64,000 nucleotides of DNA from Glacieibacterium sp965200405 (GTDB lineage: Bacteria > Pseudomonadota > Alphaproteobacteria > Sphingomonadales > Sphingomonadaceae): positions 3,348,001-3,412,000 of the forward strand of contig NZ_OZ241356.1 in NCBI RefSeq assembly GCF_965200405.1, given 5' to 3'. The notes below the pieces were generated by a model. The model did no database searches and was not told where the DNA came from. It saw only the letters and a list, made by a program, of their open reading frames with translations. Made by a program: the position numbers and the translations under genes. Below are positions 17,199 to 25,912 of this stretch, one piece after another. The number at the start of each line of letters is the position of its first letter. The stretch's first letter is position 1.

Positions 17199-19244
17199 AT
17201 GATCCGTGTCCTGCTGGCCTTGCTCGCGCTCCTGTCCCTGACGCCGGCGGCCGCGCAGCTGCCGAGGCACGTTGCCGTGATCCTGGCTGCCGAGAGCGCC
17301 AAACCTGCGGCAGGCAAGCCGCTGACGCTGGCGCTGACCTTCACCCCGCAGCCCGGCTGGCATACGTATTGGAAGAACCCCGGGGACGCCGGTGTCGAGA
17401 CCAAGGCGACCTGGACCCTGCCACCGGGCAGCACGGCAAGCGACCTGCGCTATCCGGTCCCGGGAACATTGCTCGTCTCGGGCCTGATGAACTACGTCTA
17501 TGAACGCCCGGCGACGTTGCTGGTCGACATTGCCGTGCCGGCAGGTGCCAGCGGCAGCTTTCCGATCGCGGTCAAGCTCGACTATCTGGTTTGTACCAGC
17601 GAGCTGTGTGTGCCTGAGTCGGCGACAGCGACTGCACAGCTGCAGATCGGCGACGGCGCACCGGACCCCGGGGCGGCTACGGTCCTGGCCGCTGCCCGCC
17701 AGGCGATGCCGGTGCCGCTGGATGCTGCCGGAACCTACCGGATCAGCGGTGGCCGACTGGCCGTGGCGGTGCCGATCGCCGACGCCGGGCGGGTGCGCAG
17801 TGCCTACTTCTTCCCGGCTGTCGATGGCTTTGCCGACTACGCCGCGCCGCAGGTGCTGAGCGTTTCCGGCGATAGCCTGCGCCTCGAGACCAAGGCCAGC
17901 GGCACTCCGTCCGGGCCGTTGACCGGCATCCTTAGGATCCAGCGCGAGGGCGAGAGCCAGCCCCGCGGCTTCGCCATCACTGCCAACCCCGGAGCGGTTC
18001 CCGCCGCGGGCGTGATTAAAGCCGGCGACACGAACGACTCCGCCGGCTGGCGCGGCTTCATTCCTGCCTTCCTGCTCGCAGTGGTCGGTGGGGTCATCCT
18101 CAACGTCATGCCATGCGTCTTTCCGATCCTCAGCCTCAAGGCGCTGAGCCTCGCCAAGGGCGGCACCTCGGCCAGCGACGCGCGGCGCGATGCGGTGGCC
18201 TATGCCGGCGGGGTCATGCTGGTCTGCGTCGCGCTGGGTGCAGCGATCCTCGGGCTGCGCGCGGCGGGCACGCAGATCGGCTGGGCTTTCCAGTTGCAGA
18301 ACCCTCATGTCATCCTGGCGCTGTTGCTGCTGGTGACGGCGATCGCGCTCAACCTGGCAGGCCTGTTCGAGATCAGCCTGTCGAGCGGCGGTGCCGGCCA
18401 GTCGCTGACCATGAAGCGCGGGGCGGCGGGCAGTTTCTGGACCGGTGCGCTGGCGGCGTTCGTCGCGACACCGTGCACCGGGCCGTTCATGGCCGGCGCG
18501 CTGGGTGCGGCGCTGGTCCTGCCGCCGCTTGCCGGACTGCTGGTCTTTGCCGGGCTTGGGCTGGGTCTGGCGCTGCCGTTCATCGCCATCGGCTTCGTGC
18601 CGGCGCTGCGTCGGCGGCTGCCCAAGCCGGGGGCATGGATGGCGACGCTGCGGCACATCCTGAGCGTGCCGATGTTCCTGACCGCGCTGGCCCTGGCGTG
18701 GGTGCTGGGGCGGCAGACCGGGGTTGGCGGCATGACGCTCGGGCTGGGCGGGGCACTCCTGGTGGCGTTGGCCTTGTGGTGGTTCGGGGCGCGCCAGCAG
18801 GGGCAGCGTCCGGGCTGGCTGCCACTGGGTGGAGCAGTGGTGGCGGCGGTGTTGGCGCTCATCGTGCTTCCTCCCGTTGCTGGTGCGACGCCCGTGATCG
18901 ATGCGCCGTCGACGTTGGCGGCCGAGCCGTTCACCGAGGCCCGGCTGGCGGCGTTGCAGGCGGCCAAGACCCCGACCCTGGTCTATTTCACCGCCGACTG
19001 GTGCCTGACCTGCAAGGTCAACGAGCGCGGCGCGCTGGCGAATGCCGAGGTCGGGCGGACGTTTGCGGCGAAGGGCGTCAAGACTTTGGTCGGTGACTGG
19101 ACCAACGGCGATCCGGTGCTCGGGCGTTTCATCGAGGCGCACAATCGTGCCGGCGTGCCGTTGTACCTGTTCTATCACGCCGACGGACGGGTCGAGACGT
19201 TGCCGCAAGTGCTGACGCCCAGCCGGTTGATCGGGCTGGTCTGA
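17199..19244 (+). CDS. DsbD-family thiol:disulfide reductase
   Basis: A 681-residue protein that carries electrons from cytoplasmic thioredoxin across the inner membrane. A signal peptide (residues 1-20) leads to a periplasmic DsbD-alpha-like domain with the redox pair in VCTSELC. A transmembrane core follows with MPCVFPILSLKALS and ATPCTGPFMAGALG, each holding one redox Cys. A C-terminal thioredoxin-like domain carries FTADWCLTCK. ATG 17199 is preferred as it begins the signal peptide; GTG/ATG options upstream overlap the divergent gene. The substrate could be cytochrome c maturation factors or DsbC-like proteins. Confidence 0.88.
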   Translation: MIRVLLALLALLSLTPAAAQLPRHVAVILAAESAKPAAGKPLTLALTFTPQPGWHTYWKNPGDAGVETKATWTLPPGSTASDLRYPVPGTLLVSGLMNYVYERPATLLVDIAVPAGASGSFPIAVKLDYLVCTSELCVPESATATAQLQIGDGAPDPGAATVLAAARQAMPVPLDAAGTYRISGGRLAVAVPIADAGRVRSAYFFPAVDGFADYAAPQVLSVSGDSLRLETKASGTPSGPLTGILRIQREGESQPRGFAITANPGAVPAAGVIKAGDTNDSAGWRGFIPAFLLAVVGGVILNVMPCVFPILSLKALSLAKGGTSASDARRDAVAYAGGVMLVCVALGAAILGLRAAGTQIGWAFQLQNPHVILALLLLVTAIALNLAGLFEISLSSGGAGQSLTMKRGAAGSFWTGALAAFVATPCTGPFMAGALGAALVLPPLAGLLVFAGLGLGLALPFIAIGFVPALRRRLPKPGAWMATLRHILSVPMFLTALALAWVLGRQTGVGGMTLGLGGALLVALALWWFGARQQGQRPGWLPLGGAVVAAVLALIVLPPVAGATPVIDAPSTLAAEPFTEARLAALQAAKTPTLVYFTADWCLTCKVNERGALANAEVGRTFAAKGVKTLVGDWTNGDPVLGRFIEAHNRAGVPLYLFYHADGRVETLPQVLTPSRLIGLV

Positions 19245-19254
19245 TCCTTTCGGT

Positions 19255-20910
19255 TCAGGGGAATACCCGCCTGCCGCCGACCCAGGTCTGCTCGACCTTG
19301 ATCTTCCACAGGTCGCCCGGCGCGATCTTGAACGGGTCGCGATCGACGATGATGAAGTCCGCCCATTTGCCCGGCGTCAGCGTCCCGGTGTGCGTCTCGG
19401 AGTGGCTGGCATAGGCGGCGCCGGTGGTGAATGCGGCGAGCGCCTGGGTCAGCGTCAGTGCCTCGCCGACCCGCCAGCCGCCGAGCGGTTGCCCGCTGCG
19501 ATCCTGCCGCGTCACGGCGGCGTGGAGCCCGTAGAACGGGTTCGGCGGCTCGACCGGAAAGTCGCTGCCGCCGGCAAAACGCGCCCCGCTACGGATCAGC
19601 GTCTCCCAGGCATAGGCTCCGCCGAGCCGTGCTTCGCCCAGCCGTGCTTCGGCCATACCCTTGTCGGAGGTCGCGTGGGTCGGCTGCATCGAGGCGATGA
19701 TGCCGAGCGAGGCAAAGCGCGGCAGGTCGGCGACGTCGACGATCTGGGCATGCTCGATGCGCAGCCGGAGGCGCGCGCGGGTCGCCGCCGGTACGGTCGC
19801 ATAGGCGTCGAGCACCTGCGCATTCGCGGCGTCGCCGATGGCGTGCACGGCAATCTGGAAGCCCTGCCCCGCCGCCTTGTCGACGGCGGTACGCAGCGCC
19901 GCATTGGTGTTGAAACTCAGGCCGCGATTGCCCGGCGCATCGCTGTAATCGGCCTTCAGAAAGGCACCGCGCGACCCCAGTGCGCCGTCGTCGTAGAGCT
20001 TGACGCCGTGCAGCGACAGGCGCTCGTCGCCGGTCCAGTCGATCGGCCCCTTGGGTGCGATCGTCGCCAGCGCGTCCATGCCGCCGGCGAGCGCCGCGAT
20101 CCGCACGGTGAGGCGGTGCCCTGCATCATAGGCACGGTACAGGCGCCAGGTGTCGGGATCGATGCCCATGTCGCCGACCTGGGTCAGGCCGACCGACGCC
20201 ATGATCTGCAGGGCCTTGTCGAAGGCGCGCCGGGCCTCGGCCTCGGTCGGCTTGGGCAGCACCGCCTCGATCAGGCCCTTGGCGGCATCGACGAAGACTC
20301 CGGCGGGCGCACCACCGGGACCGCGCTCGATGCGTCCGCCGGCGGGATCGGGCGTTGCGGCGACGACCTTGGCGAGCGCGATGGCGCGGTTGTTGGCCCA
20401 GCCGGCATGGCCGTCGATGCGGGTCAGATAGGCCGGGCGGTCGGGCACGGCGCGGTCGAGTTCGGCGGCGGTCGGAAACCGCCGCTCCGGCCAGCGCTCC
20501 TGGTTCCAGCCGCTGCCGACGATCCAGCGCGCCTGCGGATTGGCCTTGGCATAGGCGGTGACGCGGGCCAGCGCCTGCGCCAGCGAGGTCGTGCCCGACA
20601 GGTCGACCGCGAGGGCGTTGTAGCCGAGCTCCATGACATGGCCGTGCGCGTCGATCAGCCCGGGCATCACCGTGCGGCCGCCCGCGTCGACCTGCTTCAT
20701 GTCCGGCGTCACCGCGATCTTGGCGCCGCGCGGGTAAGTCCGGACGACCTTGCCGTCGTCGCCGACCAGCAGCGCACCGAAATGGACGATCTGGTTCGAG
20801 GCATCGAGCGTGATGCCGTCGGCGTTGGTGAGCAGCGTGCTTGCCGCGCCAAGGGCCGGCGTGCCGAGCAATGTCAATGCGATGAGCCGCGGAAGTTCAC
20901 GTCGCAACAT
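19255..20910 (-). CDS. Exported amidohydrolase (YtcJ-like)
   Basis: A 551-residue metal-dependent amidohydrolase of the YtcJ/urease-like family. A signal peptide (LPRLIALTLLGTPALGAAS) is followed by the metal-binding motif MPGLIDAHGHVMELG. KLYDDGALGSRGA, the IAVHAIGDAAN helix, IEHAQIVD and the FAGGSDFPVEPPNPF Asp motif follow in family order. ATG 20910 begins the signal peptide; the longer frame upstream is rejected. The substrate is unknown. It ends 10 bases from dsbD, converging on it. Confidence 0.85.
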   Translation of the reverse strand: MLRRELPRLIALTLLGTPALGAASTLLTNADGITLDASNQIVHFGALLVGDDGKVVRTYPRGAKIAVTPDMKQVDAGGRTVMPGLIDAHGHVMELGYNALAVDLSGTTSLAQALARVTAYAKANPQARWIVGSGWNQERWPERRFPTAAELDRAVPDRPAYLTRIDGHAGWANNRAIALAKVVAATPDPAGGRIERGPGGAPAGVFVDAAKGLIEAVLPKPTEAEARRAFDKALQIMASVGLTQVGDMGIDPDTWRLYRAYDAGHRLTVRIAALAGGMDALATIAPKGPIDWTGDERLSLHGVKLYDDGALGSRGAFLKADYSDAPGNRGLSFNTNAALRTAVDKAAGQGFQIAVHAIGDAANAQVLDAYATVPAATRARLRLRIEHAQIVDVADLPRFASLGIIASMQPTHATSDKGMAEARLGEARLGGAYAWETLIRSGARFAGGSDFPVEPPNPFYGLHAAVTRQDRSGQPLGGWRVGEALTLTQALAAFTTGAAYASHSETHTGTLTPGKWADFIIVDRDPFKIAPGDLWKIKVEQTWVGGRRVFP

Positions 20911-21064
20911 GCCATGAACGCCTTCTTCGTTGCTCCTGGCTGGCGTGGAGCGAGGTGCTCCGAGCCGGCCGTCGGTGCCGCCGCATCGTGCAACGAAGAA
21001 GTCCGTCATAGTCATTGAACCTATATGGCACAGCGAATGGTGTGTAGGACAGCGCTCGTCCGGA

Positions 21065-21934
21065 CTAGCGATAGCGGGTGATCAGGCTCGACGTGTCGAG
21101 GCGGCCGCCGCCCTTGCCCTGCACCTCGGCATAGAACTGATCGACCAGCGCCGTCACCGGCAGCCCGATGCCGAGCCGTGTCGCCTCGCCCAGCACCAGC
21201 CCCAGGTCCTTGCGCATCCAGTCGACCGCGAAGCCGAAGTCGAACTTGCCGTCGATCATCGTCGTGGCGCGGTTGTCCATCTGCCAGCTTTGCGCGGCGC
21301 CCTTGGAGATCACGTCGATCACCGCGCCGGCGTCGAGCCCGGCGGCCAGCGCGAAGTTGAGCGCCTCGGCCAGCCCTTCGACCAGTCCGGCGATGCAGAT
21401 CTGGTTGACCATCTTGGCAAGCTGGCCGCTGCCCGCCGGCCCGAGGTGCCCGGTGCGTCTGGCATAGGCCGCGAACACTGGCTCGGCAGCGGCGAACGCA
21501 TCGGGGGTGCCGCCGCACATGATCGTCAGGACGCCGTTGATGGCGCCGGCCTCGCCGCCCGACACCGGTGCGTCGAGCACCATCACGCCGCGCTCCGCAC
21601 CCGCCGCCGCCAGTTCGCGCGCCACCTGTGCCGAGGCCGTGGTATGGTCGGCGAACAAGGTTCCGGGCCGCATCGCCGCCAGCACGCCGTCCGTACCGAG
21701 CAGCAGCCCGCGGAGATCGTCGTCGTTGCCGACGCAGGTCAGCACGACGTCCGCCGCCGCTGCGCCCGCCGCCGGGCTGGCAAAGCTTTGCCCGCCATGT
21801 TCCGCGACCCAGGCCGCGGCCTTCGCAGCGGTGCGATTATAGACGCTGACCTCGTGGCCGGCCTTGGCCAGATGCCCCGCCATGGGCGCACCCATGACGC
21901 CAAGCCCGATGTAGAAAATCTTCAAGTTGGTCAT
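21065..21934 (-). CDS. NAD(P)-dependent beta-hydroxyacid dehydrogenase
   Basis: A 289-residue oxidoreductase of the 3-hydroxyisobutyrate dehydrogenase/tartronate semialdehyde reductase family. The Rossmann motif GLGVMGAPMAGHL opens the protein, DAPVSGGEAGA is the substrate-binding signature, and the catalytic Lys lies in QLAKMVNQI. ATG 21934 starts at the fold; the frame upstream is non-homologous. It is divergent from ilvA. Which hydroxyacid it uses cannot be told from sequence. Confidence 0.88.
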   Translation of the reverse strand: MTNLKIFYIGLGVMGAPMAGHLAKAGHEVSVYNRTAAKAAAWVAEHGGQSFASPAAGAAAADVVLTCVGNDDDLRGLLLGTDGVLAAMRPGTLFADHTTASAQVARELAAAGAERGVMVLDAPVSGGEAGAINGVLTIMCGGTPDAFAAAEPVFAAYARRTGHLGPAGSGQLAKMVNQICIAGLVEGLAEALNFALAAGLDAGAVIDVISKGAAQSWQMDNRATTMIDGKFDFGFAVDWMRKDLGLVLGEATRLGIGLPVTALVDQFYAEVQGKGGGRLDTSSLITRYR

Positions 21935-22098
21935 CCCATGCCTGCCGGGACACATGTGATCCCGGCCGCGGGCGGCGCGCACCGCCAGCTGCCTCGTTCA
22001 AGCGCGAGTGATGGCGAGCCGGTTGATGCTTGGCAAGCCGATGGTTCGCGGTTCGCCTCGGGTGGCCAACCGGCAACCTTGGCGCTAAAGCCGCAACG

Positions 22099-23355
22099 AT
22101 GAACGCTCTTGCCTCCACCGACGCCGCTGCCATCTTGCCGGCGCTGCCGATCTCGATCGCCGACGTAATCGCGGCTCGCGATGCGATTGCGGGCGCGGTC
22201 ATCCGCACACCCTGCCTGGTCAGCAAGACGCTGAGCGAGCTGACCGGCGCCGAGGTCTGGATCAAGTTCGAGAATTTGCAGTTCACCGCCGCCTACAAGG
22301 AGCGCGGCGCCCTCAACAAGCTGTTGTCGCTGACGCCCGAGCAGCGGGCGTGCGGCGTCATCGCGGCGTCGGCGGGCAATCACGCGCAGGGCCTCGCCTA
22401 TCACGCCCGACGCCTCGGCATCCCGGCGACCATCGTCATGCCGCGCTTCACGCCGATGGTGAAGATCCAGCAGACCGAGGGCCACGGCGCCCATGTCGTC
22501 CTGCACGGCGAGAAGTTCGAGGAAGCCAGCGCCGAGGCATATCGCCTCGCCGACCAGCGCGGCTATGTCTTCGTCCATCCGTTCGACGATCCGGTAGTCA
22601 TGGCCGGCCAGGGCACCGTCGCATTGGAAATGCTGGAGGATGCGCCGCATCTCGACACGCTGATCGTGCCGATCGGCGGCGGCGGGCTGATCTCCGGGAT
22701 GTCGACCGTCGCCAAGGCACATGCCACGCCGATCGAGGTCGTCGGCGTGCAGGCCGAACTTTATCCGTCGATGTGGGGTAAGCTGCGCCACGAGAGCGTC
22801 AGTTGCGACGGCGACACGCTGGCCGAGGGCATCGCGGTCAAGACGCCCGGCGTGCTGACGTTCCAGGTCGTCGAGCGGCTGGTCGACGACATCGTGCTGG
22901 TCGGCGAGCGTGAACTGGAACACGCCGTCGCCATGCTGCTGACCATCGAGAAGACGGTGGCGGAGGGGGCCGGAGCGGCTGGACTGGCGGCGCTGCTGGC
23001 GCATCCGCGGCGATTCCGCGGGCGCAAGGTCGGGCTGGTGCTGTGCGGCGGCAACATCGACACGCGGCTGCTGGCCAACGTGCTGCTGCGCGATCTCGCC
23101 CGGTCGGGCCGGCTGGCGCGGCTGCGCATCCGCCTGAAGGACCGCCCCGGCCAGTTGTTCGAGGTCGCCCGCATCTTCGAGCAGCAGCAGGTCAACATCC
23201 TCGAAGTCTATCACCAGCGGGTCTTCACCAACCTGCCGGCCAAGGGCCTGATCACCGACATCGAGTGCGAGACCCGCGACCGCGACCACCTCGACCGGTT
23301 GGTCGAGACGCTGCGCGCCGCGGGCTATGACGTGCGGATGGTCGAGGCCGACTGA
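22099..23355 (+). CDS. ilvA: Threonine ammonia-lyase (threonine dehydratase) with ACT domain
   Basis: A 418-residue PLP enzyme deaminating threonine to 2-oxobutyrate. The PLP Lys lies in FTAAYKERGALNKL. SAGNHAQGLAY and the phosphate-binding loop PIGGGGLISG are intact. A single C-terminal ACT domain (from about RLRIRLKDRPGQLFE) marks the TdcB/short form rather than the two-domain biosynthetic form, so the gene symbol is provisional. ATG 22099 is preferred over the upstream in-frame ATG 22030 because homology begins near IADVIAARDAI. Confidence 0.9.
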   Translation: MNALASTDAAAILPALPISIADVIAARDAIAGAVIRTPCLVSKTLSELTGAEVWIKFENLQFTAAYKERGALNKLLSLTPEQRACGVIAASAGNHAQGLAYHARRLGIPATIVMPRFTPMVKIQQTEGHGAHVVLHGEKFEEASAEAYRLADQRGYVFVHPFDDPVVMAGQGTVALEMLEDAPHLDTLIVPIGGGGLISGMSTVAKAHATPIEVVGVQAELYPSMWGKLRHESVSCDGDTLAEGIAVKTPGVLTFQVVERLVDDIVLVGERELEHAVAMLLTIEKTVAEGAGAAGLAALLAHPRRFRGRKVGLVLCGGNIDTRLLANVLLRDLARSGRLARLRIRLKDRPGQLFEVARIFEQQQVNILEVYHQRVFTNLPAKGLITDIECETRDRDHLDRLVETLRAAGYDVRMVEAD

Positions 23356-23362
23356 CCGCCGT

Positions 23363-23557
23363 TCAGCAGCGGCGCAGGTGAAGACACGACTGCTTCTTGC
23401 GCGTGGGGGTTGCGGGCTGAGATCCGTCGACCGGGCGAATTTCCAACAGCAGCGCATCGCCGCGCCCGTCGCGCGGCACCTCGGGCGGCCGCAGCCGGGA
23501 CGCGTCCGACGAGCAGCCGGCGATGAGCATCAGGCCGGCAGCGGCAATCGTGCGCAT
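23363..23557 (-). CDS. Small lipoprotein of unknown function
   Basis: A 64-residue protein with a short signal peptide and lipobox LIAGC (Cys15), then a polar tail ending in KKQSCLHLRRC with two further cysteines. Its ATG overlaps the stop of the PAP2 phosphatase gene (ATGA), so it is translated with it. It is short enough to be missed by automated calling. No family recognised. Confidence 0.55.
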   Translation of the reverse strand: MRTIAAAGLMLIAGCSSDASRLRPPEVPRDGRGDALLLEIRPVDGSQPATPTRKKQSCLHLRRC

Positions 23558-24090
23558 CAGAACCGCAGCGCCATCTGGACGCCGCCGCCACCGGTATCGC
23601 CATAGGCGGAGATGCGGGTGTTCTCGTTGAGGCGGCGGGTGAACAGGAACGCCGAGCCTTCGCCGATCGCGGCGCCGGCCACGACATCGTACCAATAGTG
23701 ATTGTGCGACTTGACCCGCGCGAAGCCGACCGTCGCGGCGAGCAGTTCGAACGGCAGCCCGACCTTCCAGCCATAGCGGGCCTGCAGGTAACCGGCACCG
23801 GCAAACGACAGCGAGGTGTGGCCCGACGGGAAACTGTGGTTGCCGCCATTCGGACGGCGCTCGTTGACCGCGTATTTCAGCCCCTCGGTGCTGGCGACGG
23901 TCAGCAGCCCGGTCTCGCCGAGCATCAGCAAGCCGTTGCGGTCGCTTTCGCAAAGGCTGTAGCCGCCGGCCGCGAGCGGGATGCCGATCGCGCCGATGTC
24001 GGCGTAGGTCTGCCAGAACTTGTCGCTGGCTGCCGCCGGCGCCGCCAACATCACCGCGCCACTGGCCAGCGCAATCGTAAAGCCCTTCAC
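23557..24090 (-). CDS. PAP2-family phosphatase, exported
   Basis: A 177-residue phosphatase with an N-terminal signal peptide (GAVMLAAPAAAS) and the three PAP2 motifs: KYAVNERRP, PSGHTS and the final HNHYWYDVVAG. Substrates of the family are lipid phosphates or, for short exported forms, soluble phosphomonoesters. GTG 24090 is chosen because AAGGGAGA lies 5 bases upstream and it starts the signal sequence. The C-terminus NTRISAYGDTG…ALRF looks like a short beta-rich tail. It is coupled to the small lipoprotein that follows. Confidence 0.85.
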   Translation of the reverse strand: MKGFTIALASGAVMLAAPAAASDKFWQTYADIGAIGIPLAAGGYSLCESDRNGLLMLGETGLLTVASTEGLKYAVNERRPNGGNHSFPSGHTSLSFAGAGYLQARYGWKVGLPFELLAATVGFARVKSHNHYWYDVVAGAAIGEGSAFLFTRRLNENTRISAYGDTGGGGVQMALRF

Positions 24091-24217
24091 GTCGGTCTCC
24101 CTTGGCGCCATCGTTGAAGCGGGCGCTGTGTGTTTGACGTCGCTGACTGGGCGATCCCGCAGCCGGCGACGATGACTAAGTTTGCCGCAGGTGGTCCGGC
24201 GACGTAGGAGATGGTCG

Positions 24218-24616
24218 ATGAAGAACCGCCCGCTGCGTGAACGGATCGGCTTCGCCCTGGCTGGACTGGGCGAAGGCTGGCGGCGCGAGCGCAGCCTGCG
24301 GACGCACACCGCCTTCGCCGTGCTGGCGGTCGTCGCGCTGCTGATCCTGCGGCCCGCGCCGATCTGGTGGGCGGTCTTCGGCCTGGTCATCGCGCTGGTC
24401 ATCGCGTTCGAGCTGGTCAACTCCGCGCTGGAGGGCCTGATCGACCTGCTCCACCCCGCCATCCACCCGGAGATCAAGGTCATCAAGGACATGGCCGCAG
24501 GCGCCGTGCTTGCCCTGAGCCTAGCCGCGCTGGTCGTCGCCGCTGCGATGGTCGTCGACAGCCTGCAGCAGCGCGGCGTCATCGCGCACATTAGTCACCT
24601 GGTCGGTGCCGATTAA
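24218..24616 (+). CDS. dgkA: Diacylglycerol kinase (DgkA type)
   Basis: A 132-residue inner-membrane kinase that phosphorylates diacylglycerol or, in some bacteria, undecaprenol. Three hydrophobic helices are present. The signature FELVNSALEGLIDLL and the following KVIKDMAAGAV contain the catalytic Glu and metal-binding residues. ATG 24218 follows AGGAG at a spacing of 7, so it is preferred over the upstream in-frame ATG 24182. It is divergent from the PAP2 phosphatase, which might act in the same lipid cycle (inference). Confidence 0.9.
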   Translation: MKNRPLRERIGFALAGLGEGWRRERSLRTHTAFAVLAVVALLILRPAPIWWAVFGLVIALVIAFELVNSALEGLIDLLHPAIHPEIKVIKDMAAGAVLALSLAALVVAAAMVVDSLQQRGVIAHISHLVGAD

Positions 24617-24688
24617 CCCTGTTCCCGACGCAAAAACCCGCGCATCATGCCGCTTTAATGGCCGAGGCCTGAAGGGGTTGCCGCCACC

Positions 24689-25423
24689 GTGACCGACCAG
24701 AGTTTCAAGTTCCCGCGCTTTTTCGTGACTGCGCCGTCACCCTGCCCCTATGTGCCGGGCCGGTTCGAACGAAAGGTGTTCACCGAGCTCAAGCGCAACG
24801 ACGCGCTGGAGATGAACGAGGCGCTCGCCCGCATCGGTTTCAGGCGCTCGCAGAACATCGTCTACCGGCCGAGCTGCGACGATTGCTCCGCCTGCGTCTC
24901 GGTGCGGGTCGCGGCGCGCGAGTTCAAGGCATCCGACTCGCAAAAACGCCTGCTGCGGCGCCACGCCGACCTCGAAGTCTCCGCCTGCGAACCGTGGAGC
25001 ACCGAGGAGCAGTTCGAGCTGCTGCAGCGCTATGTCGGCTCGCGCCACCCCAGCGGCGGCATGGCGATGATGGACGCCTATGACTTCGCCGACATGATCG
25101 AGCAGACCCCGGTCGACACCGTCGTCGTCGAGTACCGCGAACCGTCCACCGACGACCGCCCCGGCCGCCTGGTCGGCGCTTGCCTGACCGACAAGCAATC
25201 CGATGGCCTGTCGATGGTCTACAGCTTCTACGACCCGGCGCTGGCGACGCGCCCCGGTCTTGGCACCTTCATCATCCTCGACCACATCGTCCGTGCCGCG
25301 CGCGCCGAATTGCCGTTCGTCTATCTCGGCTACTGGATCGAAGGGGTGGACCGGATGACCTACAAGACGCGGTTCAAGCCGGTCGAGAAACTGACTGCGC
25401 GGGGTTGGGTTCGCGCCGCCTGA
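24689..25423 (+). CDS. bpt: Leucyl-tRNA--protein transferase (Bpt/Ate family)
   Basis: A 244-residue member of the arginyl/leucyl-tRNA protein transferase family, which adds leucine to proteins with N-terminal Asp or Glu and marks them for ClpAP. The N-terminal Cys-rich motif RPSCDDCSACVSVRV and the C-terminal LGYWIEGVDRMTYKTRFKP are diagnostic. GTG 24689 follows GAAGGGG at about 12 bases. It stands alone and is followed by a long non-coding gap. Confidence 0.92.
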   Translation: MTDQSFKFPRFFVTAPSPCPYVPGRFERKVFTELKRNDALEMNEALARIGFRRSQNIVYRPSCDDCSACVSVRVAAREFKASDSQKRLLRRHADLEVSACEPWSTEEQFELLQRYVGSRHPSGGMAMMDAYDFADMIEQTPVDTVVVEYREPSTDDRPGRLVGACLTDKQSDGLSMVYSFYDPALATRPGLGTFIILDHIVRAARAELPFVYLGYWIEGVDRMTYKTRFKPVEKLTARGWVRAA

Positions 25424-25912
25424 GCTGGAGGCCGGGGCCGTGTTCCTAAGAGCCCGGTTCACCAACCGCCCTCTTTGGTAACCTCGATCCCGACGTTTCA
25501 AGCCGCGGAGGTTCGCTGGACTATCGCTGCTCCGAAGCCCTGCCCTGCCCGCGGCGGCCAAGCAGTTTTGCCATATGCTTGAACGACATGCGCCAAATTG
25601 TGTGCATACGCAGGTCTGCAGCAGACAGTTGCAACTGGCCTGAAATTTAACCGTTTTGGCAGTACCTAAGTACAGAGACGTACAAATTCGTCTGTCTACA
25701 GTCGAGCACAAGTAAATCTTGATCCAAATTGGCAGCAAATTGTAAAACTTTCTGACAGTAGGGGTTTTCTAGCAACCAGGTAGGTTGTGATAAACCATAG
25801 ACTTAGCGTGCATACGGATTGTGGCCCCAAAATTGCAGAGGTCGTCTTGTTGGGCTGACGCGTCTGTCCAGTGGACACTTCTCGTCGCCGGATCATCAAA
25901 CGGGGAATTTTC
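25424..25912 (+). promoter_or_regulatory. AT-rich non-coding regulatory gap upstream of the ice-binding-like gene
   Basis: A 489-base stretch with no convincing gene and visibly lower GC than its surroundings between about 25620 and 25850. It holds several short dyads: GTCTGC-A-GCAGAC (25614-25626), AGACG/CGTCT (25676-25693) and TGTCCA-G-TGGACA (25865-25877). CTGTC or its complement GACAG recurs at 25624, 25692, 25754 and 25864. It is probably the promoter and binding region for the gene at 25913. No promoter could be placed with confidence. Confidence 0.5.

Noticed and set aside
16230..19208. Nearly 1000-residue - strand frame opposite rpsI and dsbD
   Set aside because: It spans two confident + strand genes and a terminator and is basic low-complexity sequence typical of GC-rich antisense frames.
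25640..25760. Possible sigma-54 promoters (TTGGCAG at two places) before the ice-binding-like gene
   Set aside because: Neither has GC at the correct distance for the -12 element, so the consensus is not met.
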